DNA of 55,900 nt from Candidatus Thioglobus sp. MED-G25 (GTDB taxonomy: Bacteria; Pseudomonadota; Gammaproteobacteria; Arenicellales; UBA868), in NCBI GenBank assembly GCA_002456995.1, contig NTKC01000010.1, forward strand, positions 1 to 55,900. The letters run 5' to 3'. Positions within the stretch are counted from its first letter, which is position 1. Every line of letters starts with the position of its first letter. A model generated the notes under the pieces. That model had not been told where the DNA came from, did not search any database, and was given only the letters and a program-made list of their open reading frames with translations. The position numbers and the translations under genes were made by a program. Of this stretch, positions 1 to 7,728 are shown piece after piece.

Positions 1-477
1 TACGTAAATCCTGAAGGCGATGGGCGCGACTATGATGCGTTACATGCATCTTGGGAACACGCCGACCTCACGGACGAACCGGTGGGTTCGGTACCGCTTC
101 GTTTCGCCGATCTACCTACCTCAGATGCACCCGTCCGACTTAATTTTCCCGAAGCCACTCAGTACGCACAGGCATACGGAATGCGGAAAGACTCCATGTG
201 GTCAAACGATGTTACTTTCGTCTCTCGCGACGCTCCCCAACTGACTGTCCCAGTCGTGGCAGCACAATTAAACAAACCTACCCTCTATCTTGTTGCCAGC
301 GATGATGAAGTAGTCAACGCATCACCAGCAGTGGCTCGTCAATGTTTTGACTCAATACCAGCCGTAAAAACGTGGGTCGATATAACTGGTGGTCACTTCG
401 GTCTGTTATACGAGGACTCCGATATTTTTAATCAGGCTGTCGCTGCGGACCAGGCATTCCTTGATGACCTCAAATGA
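1..477 (+). CDS. alpha/beta hydrolase, C-terminal part (cut by window edge)
   Basis: The reading frame is open from the first base, so the N-terminal part of the gene lies outside the window. The visible 158 residues look like the cap and C-terminal end of an alpha/beta-hydrolase: a late Asp in the context VASDDEVVN and a His in GGHFGLLYE are in the usual places for the acid and base of the catalytic triad. The nucleophile elbow is not in view, so the substrate cannot be inferred. It lies 164 bp before another alpha/beta hydrolase on the same strand, which suggests a shared catabolic unit. Fold assignment is fairly safe; function is unknown. Confidence 0.6.
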   Translation, partial: YVNPEGDGRDYDALHASWEHADLTDEPVGSVPLRFADLPTSDAPVRLNFPEATQYAQAYGMRKDSMWSNDVTFVSRDAPQLTVPVVAAQLNKPTLYLVASDDEVVNASPAVARQCFDSIPAVKTWVDITGGHFGLLYEDSDIFNQAVAADQAFLDDLK

Positions 478-641
478 TTCTCGGAGCCAGTCGAGGAGAA
501 AACCAAAAGTTCACAAATACTCCATATGAAACACATCCTTGCCGCCAACATTAACCGCGCCGTCACGGGTGAGGTGTTGGAACATATTGTCTTCCACGGC
601 CAGCAACCTGCCGGCGGTTGAACACCCTGCAATTGCCGCCC

Positions 642-1538
642 ATGACCGCCACCCCGTCGTTCTTCGAAGATTTCACGCTAGAAACCATTGCTGTTGAGGG
701 TGGCAACATCCGACTACGCCGCAGTGGCACAGGCCAACCGTTACTGATGCTGCATGGTAATCCTCAAACCCACGCCATGTGGCACGCTGTAGCGCCCACG
801 CTTTCGAAACGCTACTCCGTAATTTGCCCTGATTTACGTGGTTATGGTGGGTCCTTCAAACCACCTGCGAGCCGCGATCACGCCGCCTATGCAAAACGCG
901 AGATGGCTAAAGACCTGATTCAGGTTATGGAACATTTCGGACACGAGACTTTCCTGATTGCTAGTCACGACCGGGGAGCGCGAGTGGCACATCGCTTGGC
1001 CCTAGATTTTCCAAACCGGGTCGAAAAACTCGCAGTCCTCGATATTATCCCAACCATCGAGCATTTCGAACGCACTGACATGGCTTTTGCCATGGGTTAT
1101 TACCATTGGTTCTGGTTTGCACAGCCGCACCCCTTCCCCGAAAATATTATCAACGCAGCTCCAGACCAGTGGTTCAGGGCGCATACCTCCCGAGAACCTA
1201 AGGATAATAGTTTTTTCCATTCAGAGGCTCTAGCCGATTATTTAGAAGCAGTCCGACAGCCAGAAACAATCCGCGGTATGTGTGAAGACTACCGGGCGGC
1301 GGCAACCATTGATCTTGATCTCGACCGAGAAAGCCGAGACGCCGGCGATAAAATTCAATGCCCACTACTCGTACTTTGGGGAACTCAGGGCAAGATCGGG
1401 CAATGGTACAAAGCGCTCGACATCTGGCGCCTTTACTGTGCAGAGGACTTGATTGCTACCCCGGTTAATAGTGGGCACTATTTAGCTGAAGAATCTCCAG
1501 AAGAGGTATTAAAGCATCTGATTGCATTTTTCCCGTAA
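642..1538 (+). CDS. haloacetate (fluoroacetate-type) dehalogenase
   Basis: A 298-residue alpha/beta hydrolase expected to hydrolyse the carbon-halogen bond of haloacetates to give glycolate. Counting from ATG 642, the residues fall almost exactly on those known for fluoroacetate dehalogenase: nucleophile Asp110 with Arg111 and Arg114 in SHDRGARV, Asp134 in AVLD, the halide-pocket pair His155-Trp156 in YYHWFW, a Tyr at about 217 in CEDYR, and His279 in NSGHY. I chose ATG 642 because the frame can only be extended to a TTG at 618, and the family starts near here. No clear ribosome binding site is visible. An epoxide hydrolase relative is the alternative, but the HDRG nucleophile motif with the His-Trp pair favours a dehalogenase. 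Confidence 0.82.
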   Translation: MTATPSFFEDFTLETIAVEGGNIRLRRSGTGQPLLMLHGNPQTHAMWHAVAPTLSKRYSVICPDLRGYGGSFKPPASRDHAAYAKREMAKDLIQVMEHFGHETFLIASHDRGARVAHRLALDFPNRVEKLAVLDIIPTIEHFERTDMAFAMGYYHWFWFAQPHPFPENIINAAPDQWFRAHTSREPKDNSFFHSEALADYLEAVRQPETIRGMCEDYRAAATIDLDLDRESRDAGDKIQCPLLVLWGTQGKIGQWYKALDIWRLYCAEDLIATPVNSGHYLAEESPEEVLKHLIAFFP

Positions 1539-1574
1539 TCGGCAATAACAATCATCTTTCTTACGGCATCAACC

Positions 1575-1580
1575 AAGGAG
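1575..1580 (+). promoter_or_regulatory. ribosome binding site of the acetoacetate decarboxylase-like gene
   Basis: AAGGAG lies 8 nt before ATG 1589, a near-perfect Shine-Dalgarno sequence that fixes the start of the following gene. Confidence 0.7.
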
Positions 1581-1588
1581 ATTTTTCT

Positions 1589-2275
1589 ATGGTCACAAAG
1601 GATCTGCAACCTGAACTGCTGCCCTATCCGCTACCACCTTGGCAACACAGGTTCCGCACTCTGAGCGTTTATTGCGAGGTTGATGAAACGGTGCTCGCTC
1701 AACGGATTATGAAACCGCTGGAGCTTATTTCGAACGTTGTTCAGATCACGGTTATGCACTTTGAAAGCACTGTTCCGTCCCGTCCGTACTACGATAGTGC
1801 GGTCATTGCGCAGGTGCGTCTTGGTCACGAAACCGGCGGGACTTGGGCTCATGCATTCACCAGCACAGATCAGGTCTTGTCGGGTACAAGAGAGATTTGG
1901 GGCTACAACATGAAGCTCGCATCGATGGAACTGCATGTAGACCAGGATCAAATATGGGGTCAAACCTCACGCCTCGGCCGACGTGTCATTTCAATCAATA
2001 TGACACCGGGTGGAGATCCCATGGACGTACCGGACATGTTTCCTAGGCTGTTTGTCAAAGCGCTGCCGGAAACCAATCGTGCCGAGGCTGTCGACCGGCA
2101 AGTCATCATGATGGTCGCTGATACACAAGTTAGGCAAACTCTTTGGGGTGAGGCCCAGCTCGACATTGAGCCTAGTGAACATGACGCACTACATCTACTG
2201 GCGCCAAAGCGGATTCTCGGTGCGAGCTATATTGCTGGAAGTCAGGTCCTCAATCTAGGTCGCATCGTGGGTTGA
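1589..2275 (+). CDS. acetoacetate decarboxylase-fold protein
   Basis: A 228-residue protein of the acetoacetate decarboxylase (ADC) superfamily, recognised by the block TREIWGYNMKLAS, which matches the GREIWG(F/Y)PKKLA core of the family, and by its overall length. In true ADC the first Lys of the KK pair forms the Schiff base with acetoacetate. Here that position reads Met, giving NMK instead of PKK, so simple decarboxylation of acetoacetate is doubtful. Relatives without the standard active site catalyse aldol or hydration chemistry. It lies 50 bp after the dehalogenase on the same strand with a strong ribosome binding site, so the two may be co-transcribed. The true substrate is unknown. 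Confidence 0.68.
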   Translation: MVTKDLQPELLPYPLPPWQHRFRTLSVYCEVDETVLAQRIMKPLELISNVVQITVMHFESTVPSRPYYDSAVIAQVRLGHETGGTWAHAFTSTDQVLSGTREIWGYNMKLASMELHVDQDQIWGQTSRLGRRVISINMTPGGDPMDVPDMFPRLFVKALPETNRAEAVDRQVIMMVADTQVRQTLWGEAQLDIEPSEHDALHLLAPKRILGASYIAGSQVLNLGRIVG

Positions 2276-2427
2276 GCCGCGCTGGAAAGACGGTGTACGA
2301 GGTTACAGATACTGTACAGATTCCACCAATTCCAAACTTTACGCAAGACGATTCTTCGGATTATGAAGTTCAACGCGTTTGATCTTCCAATAATGCTTTG
2401 TAATATGATGCCACATCGCCAGGAGTA

Positions 2428-2760
2428 TTAATCCACGATAAACAGTTTGACGCCGGTTTTGGTCGACGATCGATGAGGTGAGTCGCCGGCGTCGGAGACC
2501 TGATAACTCATTCCAGGAGTCAGTCGAAATCGCCGACCGTCTTTGAGCTCGCTGATTAGTTCGCCTTCCAGGACGTAAAGCACGTGCCCGCGTTCGCACC
2601 AGTGATCCGCAAGGTAACCAGGTGAGTATTCGACCGAACGAACCCGCAGCTCCCCTACAGTAAATTCGCGAGTTGTAGAAAATCCCTTCTCTCCTGGACT
2701 AAATTCCGGGTCAATCTCTTCCCAGGTCGTCACTGTGAATGGCATAGGTGGTAATTGCAT
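2428..2760 (-). CDS. DHCW-type cupin protein
   Basis: A 110-residue single-domain cupin. The run ADHWCERGHVLYVLEGEL contains the metal-binding His and Glu pattern and the Gly-rich turn of cupin motif 1, and the C-terminal part GDSPHRSSTKTGVKLFIVD gives motif 2. It belongs to the small family annotated as DHCW-motif cupin, whose reaction is not established. ATG 2760 is chosen over the TTG at 2769. It faces the acetoacetate decarboxylase-like gene and is the last chromosomal gene before the tRNA-Met integration region. Fold is certain, role unknown. Confidence 0.8.
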   Translation of the reverse strand: MQLPPMPFTVTTWEEIDPEFSPGEKGFSTTREFTVGELRVRSVEYSPGYLADHWCERGHVLYVLEGELISELKDGRRFRLTPGMSYQVSDAGDSPHRSSTKTGVKLFIVD

Positions 2761-2888
2761 TGTCTTCAATCTCGGTATGTAGGGGTAGACGGGTGTGGCC
2801 CTGATGGTAACTGGTGGTTCAAGGACGAGACCACTATTTTTCGAAATCTGAATAGTGACACCCTAGTAGCTTTATCGTATACATTGGG

Positions 2889-2915
2889 TGTCGACTTAAT
2901 TTTTTGATGTCGACA
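2889..2915. repeat. inverted repeat with TGTCGAC arms
   Basis: TGTCGAC at 2889-2895 is mirrored by GTCGACA at 2909-2915 around a 13-nt A/T-rich spacer. It lies in the otherwise empty stretch 2761-2998 between the cupin gene and the integrase stub. It could be an operator or an excision-related protein site left by the decayed element; nothing else points to its function. Confidence 0.35.
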
Positions 2916-2998
2916 AATGATCGTTCCAATCAACAAGCAGTACCGCATTATCACTGACCCCTATCAGTGGCTCGTCCAGAAGAAGCACGCTAGGAAAG

Positions 2999-3178
2999 AC
3001 AGGGACGCCTTTGTTGGACGTTCGGCAGTTGTTGGGTCACAGCACAATCAAGATGACCGAGCGATACGCTCACTTGGCAATGGGTAATCTGAAGTCTGCT
3101 GTGAGTCGGCTCGATCGTCGGTCACATTCTGGTCACAGTGTGCGACCTCAACAAATAAGGAGAGTCGTAAGCCATTGA
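2999..3178 (+). pseudogene. C-terminal stub of a tyrosine recombinase (integrase)
   Basis: Translating in frame from about 2999 to the TGA at 3176-3178 gives GTPLLDVRQLLGHSTIKMTE followed by RYAHLA. This is the typical end of a phage-type tyrosine integrase: LLGH carries the second conserved His region and the Tyr in ERYAHL is the nucleophile. The catalytic Arg box and everything N-terminal are missing, and the sequence upstream of 2999 is no longer recognisable. The stop codon falls inside the 40-bp attachment-site repeat that begins at 3175, so the integrase once ended exactly at its own integration site. It is the remnant of an element older than, or different from, the small insert at 3215-4010. 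Confidence 0.75.
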
Positions 3179-3214
3179 AAAGATGGTGGCTATGGGTAGA
3201 TTCGAACTACCGAC
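3175..3214. repeat. attachment site copy, outer (displaced tRNA-Met 3' end)
   Basis: A 40-bp sequence identical base for base to 4011-4050. It consists of 9 bp of flank plus the last 31 bp of the tRNA-Met gene (acceptor 3' strand with CCA, T arm and part of the variable region). Similarity stops abruptly at both ends. This is the signature of site-specific integration into a tRNA 3' end, with the displaced original end left at the far side of the insert. Confidence 0.85.
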
Positions 3215-3273
3215 TTATTCCTGTTTGGCAGGATCATCCACAAGTGTGTGGGTGTGATGAGTACAGCTGGGGA

Positions 3274-3690
3274 CTACTTAGCTATTAGGATCACCGTTAG
3301 TACGATAATCCCTAAAATAATCGACCACACACCCAGATGCACAGCACGGACTACATCCACCTCATCAATCCAACCTTTACCCCAAAAACCCTTACTGAGA
3401 TGTTCTATAAATTCACGGTCAATTGTTACGATGTAGTTGTTCTCAAAAGCACACTCACATGCCCACATGCGTCCTGATTTCCAGTTACAAGCAGTGCAGA
3501 ATATGGGACCTCCATCTTTAGCGAAGACTCCAAAAGGGCTTGTCTCAGGATTGAATATGCCCCGTAACCAAGGTCTGTGGTATTCAGAATACACATCATT
3601 AGCACAGTTAGGGCATTTCCCGATTAATGTTGTCTCTTTACACCCCAAACAAGTACGAGAGACTTCGTTAGCTATAGCTGTTCTTGGCAT
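3274..3690 (-). CDS. zinc-ribbon membrane protein carried by the tRNA-Met insert
   Basis: A 138-residue protein I do not recognise by name. It has CxxC pairs at residues 14/17, 26/29 and 65/68, plus a CEC motif near 78-80, consistent with two zinc-ribbon knuckles in the cytoplasm. A single hydrophobic segment follows at about 118-136 (VWSIILGIIVLTVILIA), making it a tail-anchored membrane protein. ATG 3690 is the only early start; the upstream ribosome binding site is weak. It is the only sizeable gene between the two attachment-site copies and is divergent from a 48-codon ORF. Zinc-ribbon plus membrane anchor occurs in phage and defence-island genes, but no function can be assigned. Confidence 0.55.
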   Translation of the reverse strand: MPRTAIANEVSRTCLGCKETTLIGKCPNCANDVYSEYHRPWLRGIFNPETSPFGVFAKDGGPIFCTACNWKSGRMWACECAFENNYIVTIDREFIEHLSKGFWGKGWIDEVDVVRAVHLGVWSIILGIIVLTVILIAK

Positions 3691-3742
3691 TCCGTTATCT
3701 TAAACCCAAAAGGATTGAAGCGGCTTCTGCTACATTTCTACT

Positions 3743-3889
3743 ATGGATGAAGACAAGCAAGATAAGCGTAAAAACGGTGATGACTTGGAAGACTTGCTGA
3801 CTGAAGCGGCGCAGCAGACTGCGACACGAGCAGCAACGAAACGTAAGGCTGATTCTTTATCCGAACCTGAGCGCGTAGCGCGTCTATGA
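3743..3889 (+). CDS. small charged ORF in the tRNA-Met insert
   Basis: A 48-residue ORF starting MDEDKQDKRKNGDDLED and ending in a basic, Arg/Lys-rich half. It has the charge segregation of a small regulatory or DNA-binding protein. No ribosome binding site is obvious, and no family is recognised. It starts 52 bp from the divergent zinc-ribbon gene, so the two could share a control region, as small regulators of mobile elements often do. It may also be non-coding or the stub of a longer gene. Confidence 0.25.
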   Translation: MDEDKQDKRKNGDDLEDLLTEAAQQTATRAATKRKADSLSEPERVARL

Positions 3890-4010
3890 ATGGTTGCCAT
3901 TGCAATTCCCTCAGTCGTTTTGACACCCGGCATTGCCGGGACATTTGGGAATGTGCTGCACCCTAATTGCACCCTGACGAGTCAGCGTCATCATGGGCAA
4001 ACCTAACTAC

Positions 4011-4050
4011 TTGAAAAGATGGTGGCTATGGGTAGATTCGAACTACCGAC
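4011..4050. repeat. attachment site copy, inner (within tRNA-Met)
   Basis: The second copy of the 40-bp perfect repeat, lying inside the functional tRNA-Met gene. The period between the copies is 836 bp, which is the size of the insert plus one att copy. Integration at this site keeps the tRNA intact because the element brings its own 3' half. Confidence 0.85.
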
Positions 4051-4096
4051 CCCGGCATTATGAGTGCCGTGCTCTAACCAGCTGAGCTACATAGCC
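4020..4096 (-). tRNA. tRNA-Met (CAT), elongator
   Basis: Read on the minus strand the 77-nt gene starts GGCTATGTAGCTCAGCTGG and ends with an encoded CCA. The acceptor arms pair GGCTATG with CATAGCC. The anticodon stem CGGCA/TGCCG encloses loop CTCATAA, giving anticodon CAT, and the T arm contains GGTTCGAA-type sequence (GTTCGAATC). The body resembles elongator tRNA-Met rather than tRNA-Ile2 or initiator tRNA. Its 3' half is duplicated at 3184-3214, so it is an integration target. Confidence 0.93.
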
Positions 4097-4142
4097 AAAG
4101 GAGACACAGGCTGTCTAACGTACGTATGATCAACCCAAAGGA

Positions 4143-5240
4143 TCAGACATTGAACCTGAAATGCATTATATCACCGTCATTTACAACATAATCTCGCCCT
4201 TCTAGGCGCAACCGCCCCGCATCACGCGCTCCTTGCTCCCCACCGAGTGCAATATAATCGTCGTAAGCAATGGTCTCAGCGCGAATGAACCCGTGTTCAA
4301 AGTCAGTGTGGATCACTCCGGCGGCGTTTGATGCGGTCATTCCCGATTTGATGGTCCAGGCCCGTGCTTCTTTAGGTCCTGCAGTAAAAAAGGTCTGGAG
4401 GCCAAGCAGCGAATAGCCGGCTCGAATCACCCGATCCAAACCGGATTCTGTGAACCCTAAATCATTTATAAATGCGCTGCGCTCCTGATGATCAAGCATC
4501 GCGATCTCTTGCTCAATTCTGGCACTGACCAAAACCAGCTCATCGCCAGAATCATGTGCATGCGCCTTAACAGCCGCTACGTTTGATCCCTTTCCACCAC
4601 CCAGGTCGTGTTCGTCGACATTAGATACGTACAGCACCGGCTTGGCGGTCAACAGGCAAAGTGGTTTCAGTGCTGCTCGCTCTATCTGTGCAAGTGCCAG
4701 GCTGCGAACCGGTGCACCACTGTCCAGCCAATCTCGAACCCGCTCTAGCAGGTGGGCCATCTGAAGATGGGTCTTATCACCTGATTTTGACCCCTTAAGG
4801 GATTTATCCAGCGCCCGCTCTACTGTCTCCAAATCCGCCAGGGCCAACTCGGTATCGACAATGGCAATGTCAGACAGGGAGTCGACCTGATTTGCCACGT
4901 GACTGACATCGGGATCTTCAAAAGCACGTACCACGTGGGCTATCGCGTCGACTTCACGGATGTGGGCGAGGAAACGATTGCCGAGCCCTTCACCCCGGGA
5001 GGCACCAGACACCAATCCGGCAATATCCACAAACTCCATGGCGGCGGGAATCACTCTGGACGGTTGTACGAACTCTGCAATCTTAGGCAACCGCTGATCC
5101 GGGACCTCCACCATCCCAACATTCGGATCAATAGTACAAAAAGGGTAGTTTTCGGCCTGGACATCCCCACGGGTCAGGGCATTAAACAATGTGGACTTGC
5201 CAACATTGGGCAGTCCGACAATACCACAGCGGAACCCCAT
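4143..5240 (-). CDS. ychF: redox-regulated ATPase YchF (Obg-family)
   Basis: A 365-residue P-loop protein of the universally conserved YchF/Ola1 family, which binds ATP rather than GTP and associates with ribosomes and stress responses. It shows the P-loop GLPNVGKST near residues 8-16, the switch region [20 protein letters not shown], a central coiled-coil insertion, and the C-terminal TGS domain ending HFRFNV. Length is normal. The ATG abuts the stop of pth with no spacer, the standard arrangement in this class. Confidence 0.97.
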   Translation of the reverse strand: MGFRCGIVGLPNVGKSTLFNALTRGDVQAENYPFCTIDPNVGMVEVPDQRLPKIAEFVQPSRVIPAAMEFVDIAGLVSGASRGEGLGNRFLAHIREVDAIAHVVRAFEDPDVSHVANQVDSLSDIAIVDTELALADLETVERALDKSLKGSKSGDKTHLQMAHLLERVRDWLDSGAPVRSLALAQIERAALKPLCLLTAKPVLYVSNVDEHDLGGGKGSNVAAVKAHAHDSGDELVLVSARIEQEIAMLDHQERSAFINDLGFTESGLDRVIRAGYSLLGLQTFFTAGPKEARAWTIKSGMTASNAAGVIHTDFEHGFIRAETIAYDDYIALGGEQGARDAGRLRLEGRDYVVNDGDIMHFRFNV

Positions 5241-5834
5241 TCAGTCGTCTTTCCTGTTCGGGCCTTTGTGCAGATCGTTCATCACACGCTCCCAGTCACC
5301 TGCTGCCATGTCTTCGAATAACCCAGCAGAGCGCTGGACTGCTTCCAGTATTAACTCGCGGTCCTGCGCTGACGGCATCCGCAACACATAATCGGTAACC
5401 TCATCTGAATTACCCGGATGGCCAATCCCCAAACGCAAGCGCATGAATTCCCTGGACCCCAGGTCGCTGAACAAGCTACGCAATCCGTTGTGACCGCCGT
5501 GACCGCCACCGTTTTTGATTCTCGCAACACCTGGTAGCAGATCAAGGTCATCGTGCACAACCAGAATCTGCTCAGGTGCAACGTCAAAATAACGGGCCAA
5601 CGGTGCGACTGATGCACCACTTAAGTTCATAAAAGTATTCGGTCGCAGTAACCGCAGCTTCCGTCCATTAATCTGCAGTTCAGTGAGTTCGCCTTTGAAT
5701 CGTGCTTCGAGACGGAAATCCAGTGGATAGCGGCGCGCGAGTTCCTCCAGAAACCAATAGCCAGCATTGTGCCGGGTACCAGCATGGCCAGCGCCCGGAT
5801 TTCCCAATCCGACGATTAGACTTATCTGGTCCAT
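5241..5834 (-). CDS. pth: peptidyl-tRNA hydrolase
   Basis: A 197-residue enzyme that releases peptides from prematurely dissociated peptidyl-tRNA. It contains the N-terminal GLGNPG motif, the catalytic His in GTRHNAG, the Asp in VVHDDLD and the RIKNGGGHGGHNGLRS block. It stands between rplY and ychF and is directly abutted by ychF, so the two are almost certainly co-transcribed. Confidence 0.97.
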   Translation of the reverse strand: MDQISLIVGLGNPGAGHAGTRHNAGYWFLEELARRYPLDFRLEARFKGELTELQINGRKLRLLRPNTFMNLSGASVAPLARYFDVAPEQILVVHDDLDLLPGVARIKNGGGHGGHNGLRSLFSDLGSREFMRLRLGIGHPGNSDEVTDYVLRMPSAQDRELILEAVQRSAGLFEDMAAGDWERVMNDLHKGPNRKDD

Positions 5835-5912
5835 TCAGAGAATATCGACCACGCCACAACCGAGTCCACAGCTACAGGCCCGGTGATTGCCGGCAGGCTA
5901 TTACTCTTCGGC

Positions 5913-6620
5913 CTACTCTTTAGATGAGTCCGCGTCGCCAGCTGATTCGTCGGTGGCAGGCACTGCGGCTTCACCTTCCTCACCTTCCTCACCTTCCTCG
6001 CCTTCGACACCTGCTTCAACTTCGAGAACTTCCTCTTCGATCTCTCGCGGCGGCATAACGGTAACGACAGTTGGATCTTCACCTTCGTGAAGAAGCACGG
6101 TCAATTCAACACCCTCAGGCAACTCCACCGAAGAAAGATGTATAACATCATTAATACCCAGTTCGGAAACATCGACCTTAATATATTCGGGCAGATCTTT
6201 CGGCAAACAGGTGATATCGAGTTCTGTCATCAGTGGGGAAAAAATGCCTTCTTCAACCTTCACTCCCGGGGCTTCATCGGCCCCCTCGAAATGCAGCGGA
6301 ATTTTCATGTGCAACTTTTCAGTTGCCTTTATCCGTTGAAAGTCGATATGCACCAACCTAGGTTGAACTCGATGGCGTTGAACCTCGCGCAGAATCACCT
6401 GCTGTGAACCAGATTCGGTATTCAAAGAGATGATCGCTGAATGGAAAGCCTCAACTTCTAAATTACGCATGATCTCGTTATGGTCAAGAAGCACAGCTTC
6501 GTTGTTCTGGTCAGCGCCATAGATCATCGCCGGCACCTGGTCTAAACGGCGCAGGCGTCTACTTGCCTTGGTGCCGAACACGTCTCGCGGCTTGGTATTC
6601 AACTCAAAATTAGTACTCAT
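5913..6620 (-). CDS. rplY: 50S ribosomal protein bL25 (CTC form)
   Basis: A 235-residue long form of bL25, the 5S rRNA-binding ribosomal protein with a C-terminal TL5/CTC domain. The N-terminus (FELNTKPRDVFGTKASRRLRR) is the 5S-binding part. The last 40 residues are very acidic and contain a tandem GEE repeat encoded by 9-bp units around 5973-6000. ATG 6620 is preceded by AAGGAG at a good distance. It follows prs in the same direction. Confidence 0.96.
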   Translation of the reverse strand: MSTNFELNTKPRDVFGTKASRRLRRLDQVPAMIYGADQNNEAVLLDHNEIMRNLEVEAFHSAIISLNTESGSQQVILREVQRHRVQPRLVHIDFQRIKATEKLHMKIPLHFEGADEAPGVKVEEGIFSPLMTELDITCLPKDLPEYIKVDVSELGINDVIHLSSVELPEGVELTVLLHEGEDPTVVTVMPPREIEEEVLEVEAGVEGEEGEEGEEGEAAVPATDESAGDADSSKE

Positions 6621-6671
6621 CTCTTGCTCTCCTTAACTCCCACATTAATCTTCGATAACCGTTCCGACCTG

Positions 6672-7622
6672 TCATTCCATAAAAAGCGAACTCACGGAAT
6701 CGCCCTCAGCGATTCGGCGAATCGATTCGGCAAGCAGCTCGGAAATGCTGATTTGGCGAATCTTGTCACAAGCTGCAGCTTCCTCATTCAGAGGGATAGA
6801 GTTGGTTACAACCACTTCGTCCAGGTCAGATTCAGTAATCCTTTCTACGGCCGAACCTGAGAGCACCGGGTGAGTACAACAAGCCTTCACCTGTTTCGCG
6901 CCCGCATCCTTCAGAGCCGACGCGGCTTCACACAGTGTGTTTGCGGTATCGACCATGTCGTCCATTAACACGCAGGTATGGTTGTCCACGGACCCGATAA
7001 TGTGCATGACTTTGGCCTCGTTGGCCTTTGGACGACGCTTATCAATGATCGCCAGTTCTGCACCCAACTGCTTGGCCATGGCCCGCGCTCGAACAACACC
7101 TCCGACATCTGGAGAAACAACCAACAGGTTTTCTGGCTGCTGCCGCCACAATTCACTGTTCAGTACTGGTGCCGCATAAATATTGTCTACCGGCACATCA
7201 AAGAACCCCTGTATCTGATCAGCATGCAGGTCCATGGTAACTACCCGGTCGGCTCCTGCTACGCCGATCATATCGGCGACCAGTTTAGCGGTGATTGCGA
7301 CCCGGGCCGTCCGAGGACGCCGGTCCTGACGCGCATAACCGTAGTAAGGCATCACAGCCGTCACCCGTTCTGCTGAGGAACGCTTTAACGCATCGATCAT
7401 TACCAGCAATTCCATCAGGTGCTTACTGGCTGGTGCACAGGTCGGCTGGATGACAAATACGTCACTTGCCCGCACATGCTCCATAATCTCTACGTTGACT
7501 TCGCCATCGCTGAACGTGCTCACCAGAGCGCGTCCCAATCCGACACCCAGATGCCCGGCTACCTCCCGAGCGAGCTCAGGATTGGCGTTACCGGTAAACA
7601 CGGTGAGATCGTCGAAAGCCAT
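6672..7622 (-). CDS. prs: ribose-phosphate pyrophosphokinase
   Basis: A 316-residue PRPP synthetase, making the activated ribose needed for nucleotides, His, Trp and NAD. Visible are the N-terminal [10 protein letters not shown] region, the flexible-loop area [11 protein letters not shown], the metal and ribose-5-phosphate-binding loop [13 protein letters not shown], and the conserved KRRPKANEA segment. ATG 7622 is chosen over the TTG directly before it because GGAGGAA at 7628-7634 is then well spaced. It sits downstream of tRNA-Gln and ispE as usual in Gammaproteobacteria. Confidence 0.97.
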   Translation of the reverse strand: MAFDDLTVFTGNANPELAREVAGHLGVGLGRALVSTFSDGEVNVEIMEHVRASDVFVIQPTCAPASKHLMELLVMIDALKRSSAERVTAVMPYYGYARQDRRPRTARVAITAKLVADMIGVAGADRVVTMDLHADQIQGFFDVPVDNIYAAPVLNSELWRQQPENLLVVSPDVGGVVRARAMAKQLGAELAIIDKRRPKANEAKVMHIIGSVDNHTCVLMDDMVDTANTLCEAASALKDAGAKQVKACCTHPVLSGSAVERITESDLDEVVVTNSIPLNEEAAACDKIRQISISELLAESIRRIAEGDSVSSLFME

Positions 7623-7653
7623 CAATATTCCTCCACTGGTTTCGACACCAATA

Positions 7654-7728
7654 TGGCTGGGGTGCCAGGATTCGAACCTGGGAATGCCGGAATCAAAATC
7701 CGGTGCCTTACCACTTGGCTACACCCCA
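7654..7728 (-). tRNA. tRNA-Gln (TTG)
   Basis: Read on the minus strand, 75 nt starting TGGGGTGTAGCCAAGTGG with an encoded CCA end. The anticodon stem CCGGA/TCCGG encloses TTTTGAT, so the anticodon is TTG. The T arm is GGTTCGAATCC. The first bases TGGGGTGTAG overlap the last codons of ispE, whose TAG stop is part of the tRNA acceptor/D-arm junction. Confidence 0.95.

Noticed and set aside
3184-3214. A second tRNA gene at the outer repeat
   Set aside because: Only the last 31 bases of tRNA-Met are present; acceptor 5' strand, D arm and anticodon are missing, so it is an att remnant.
3730-3972. Minus-strand 80-codon frame with MATIHRR start as an integrase N-terminus
   Set aside because: The first residues resemble some integrase starts, but the following sequence does not, and a competing plus-strand ORF covers the region; too weak to call.
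5973-6000. Short regular repeats as a possible CRISPR array
   Set aside because: Units are 9 bp, contiguous, without spacers, and lie in frame in rplY.
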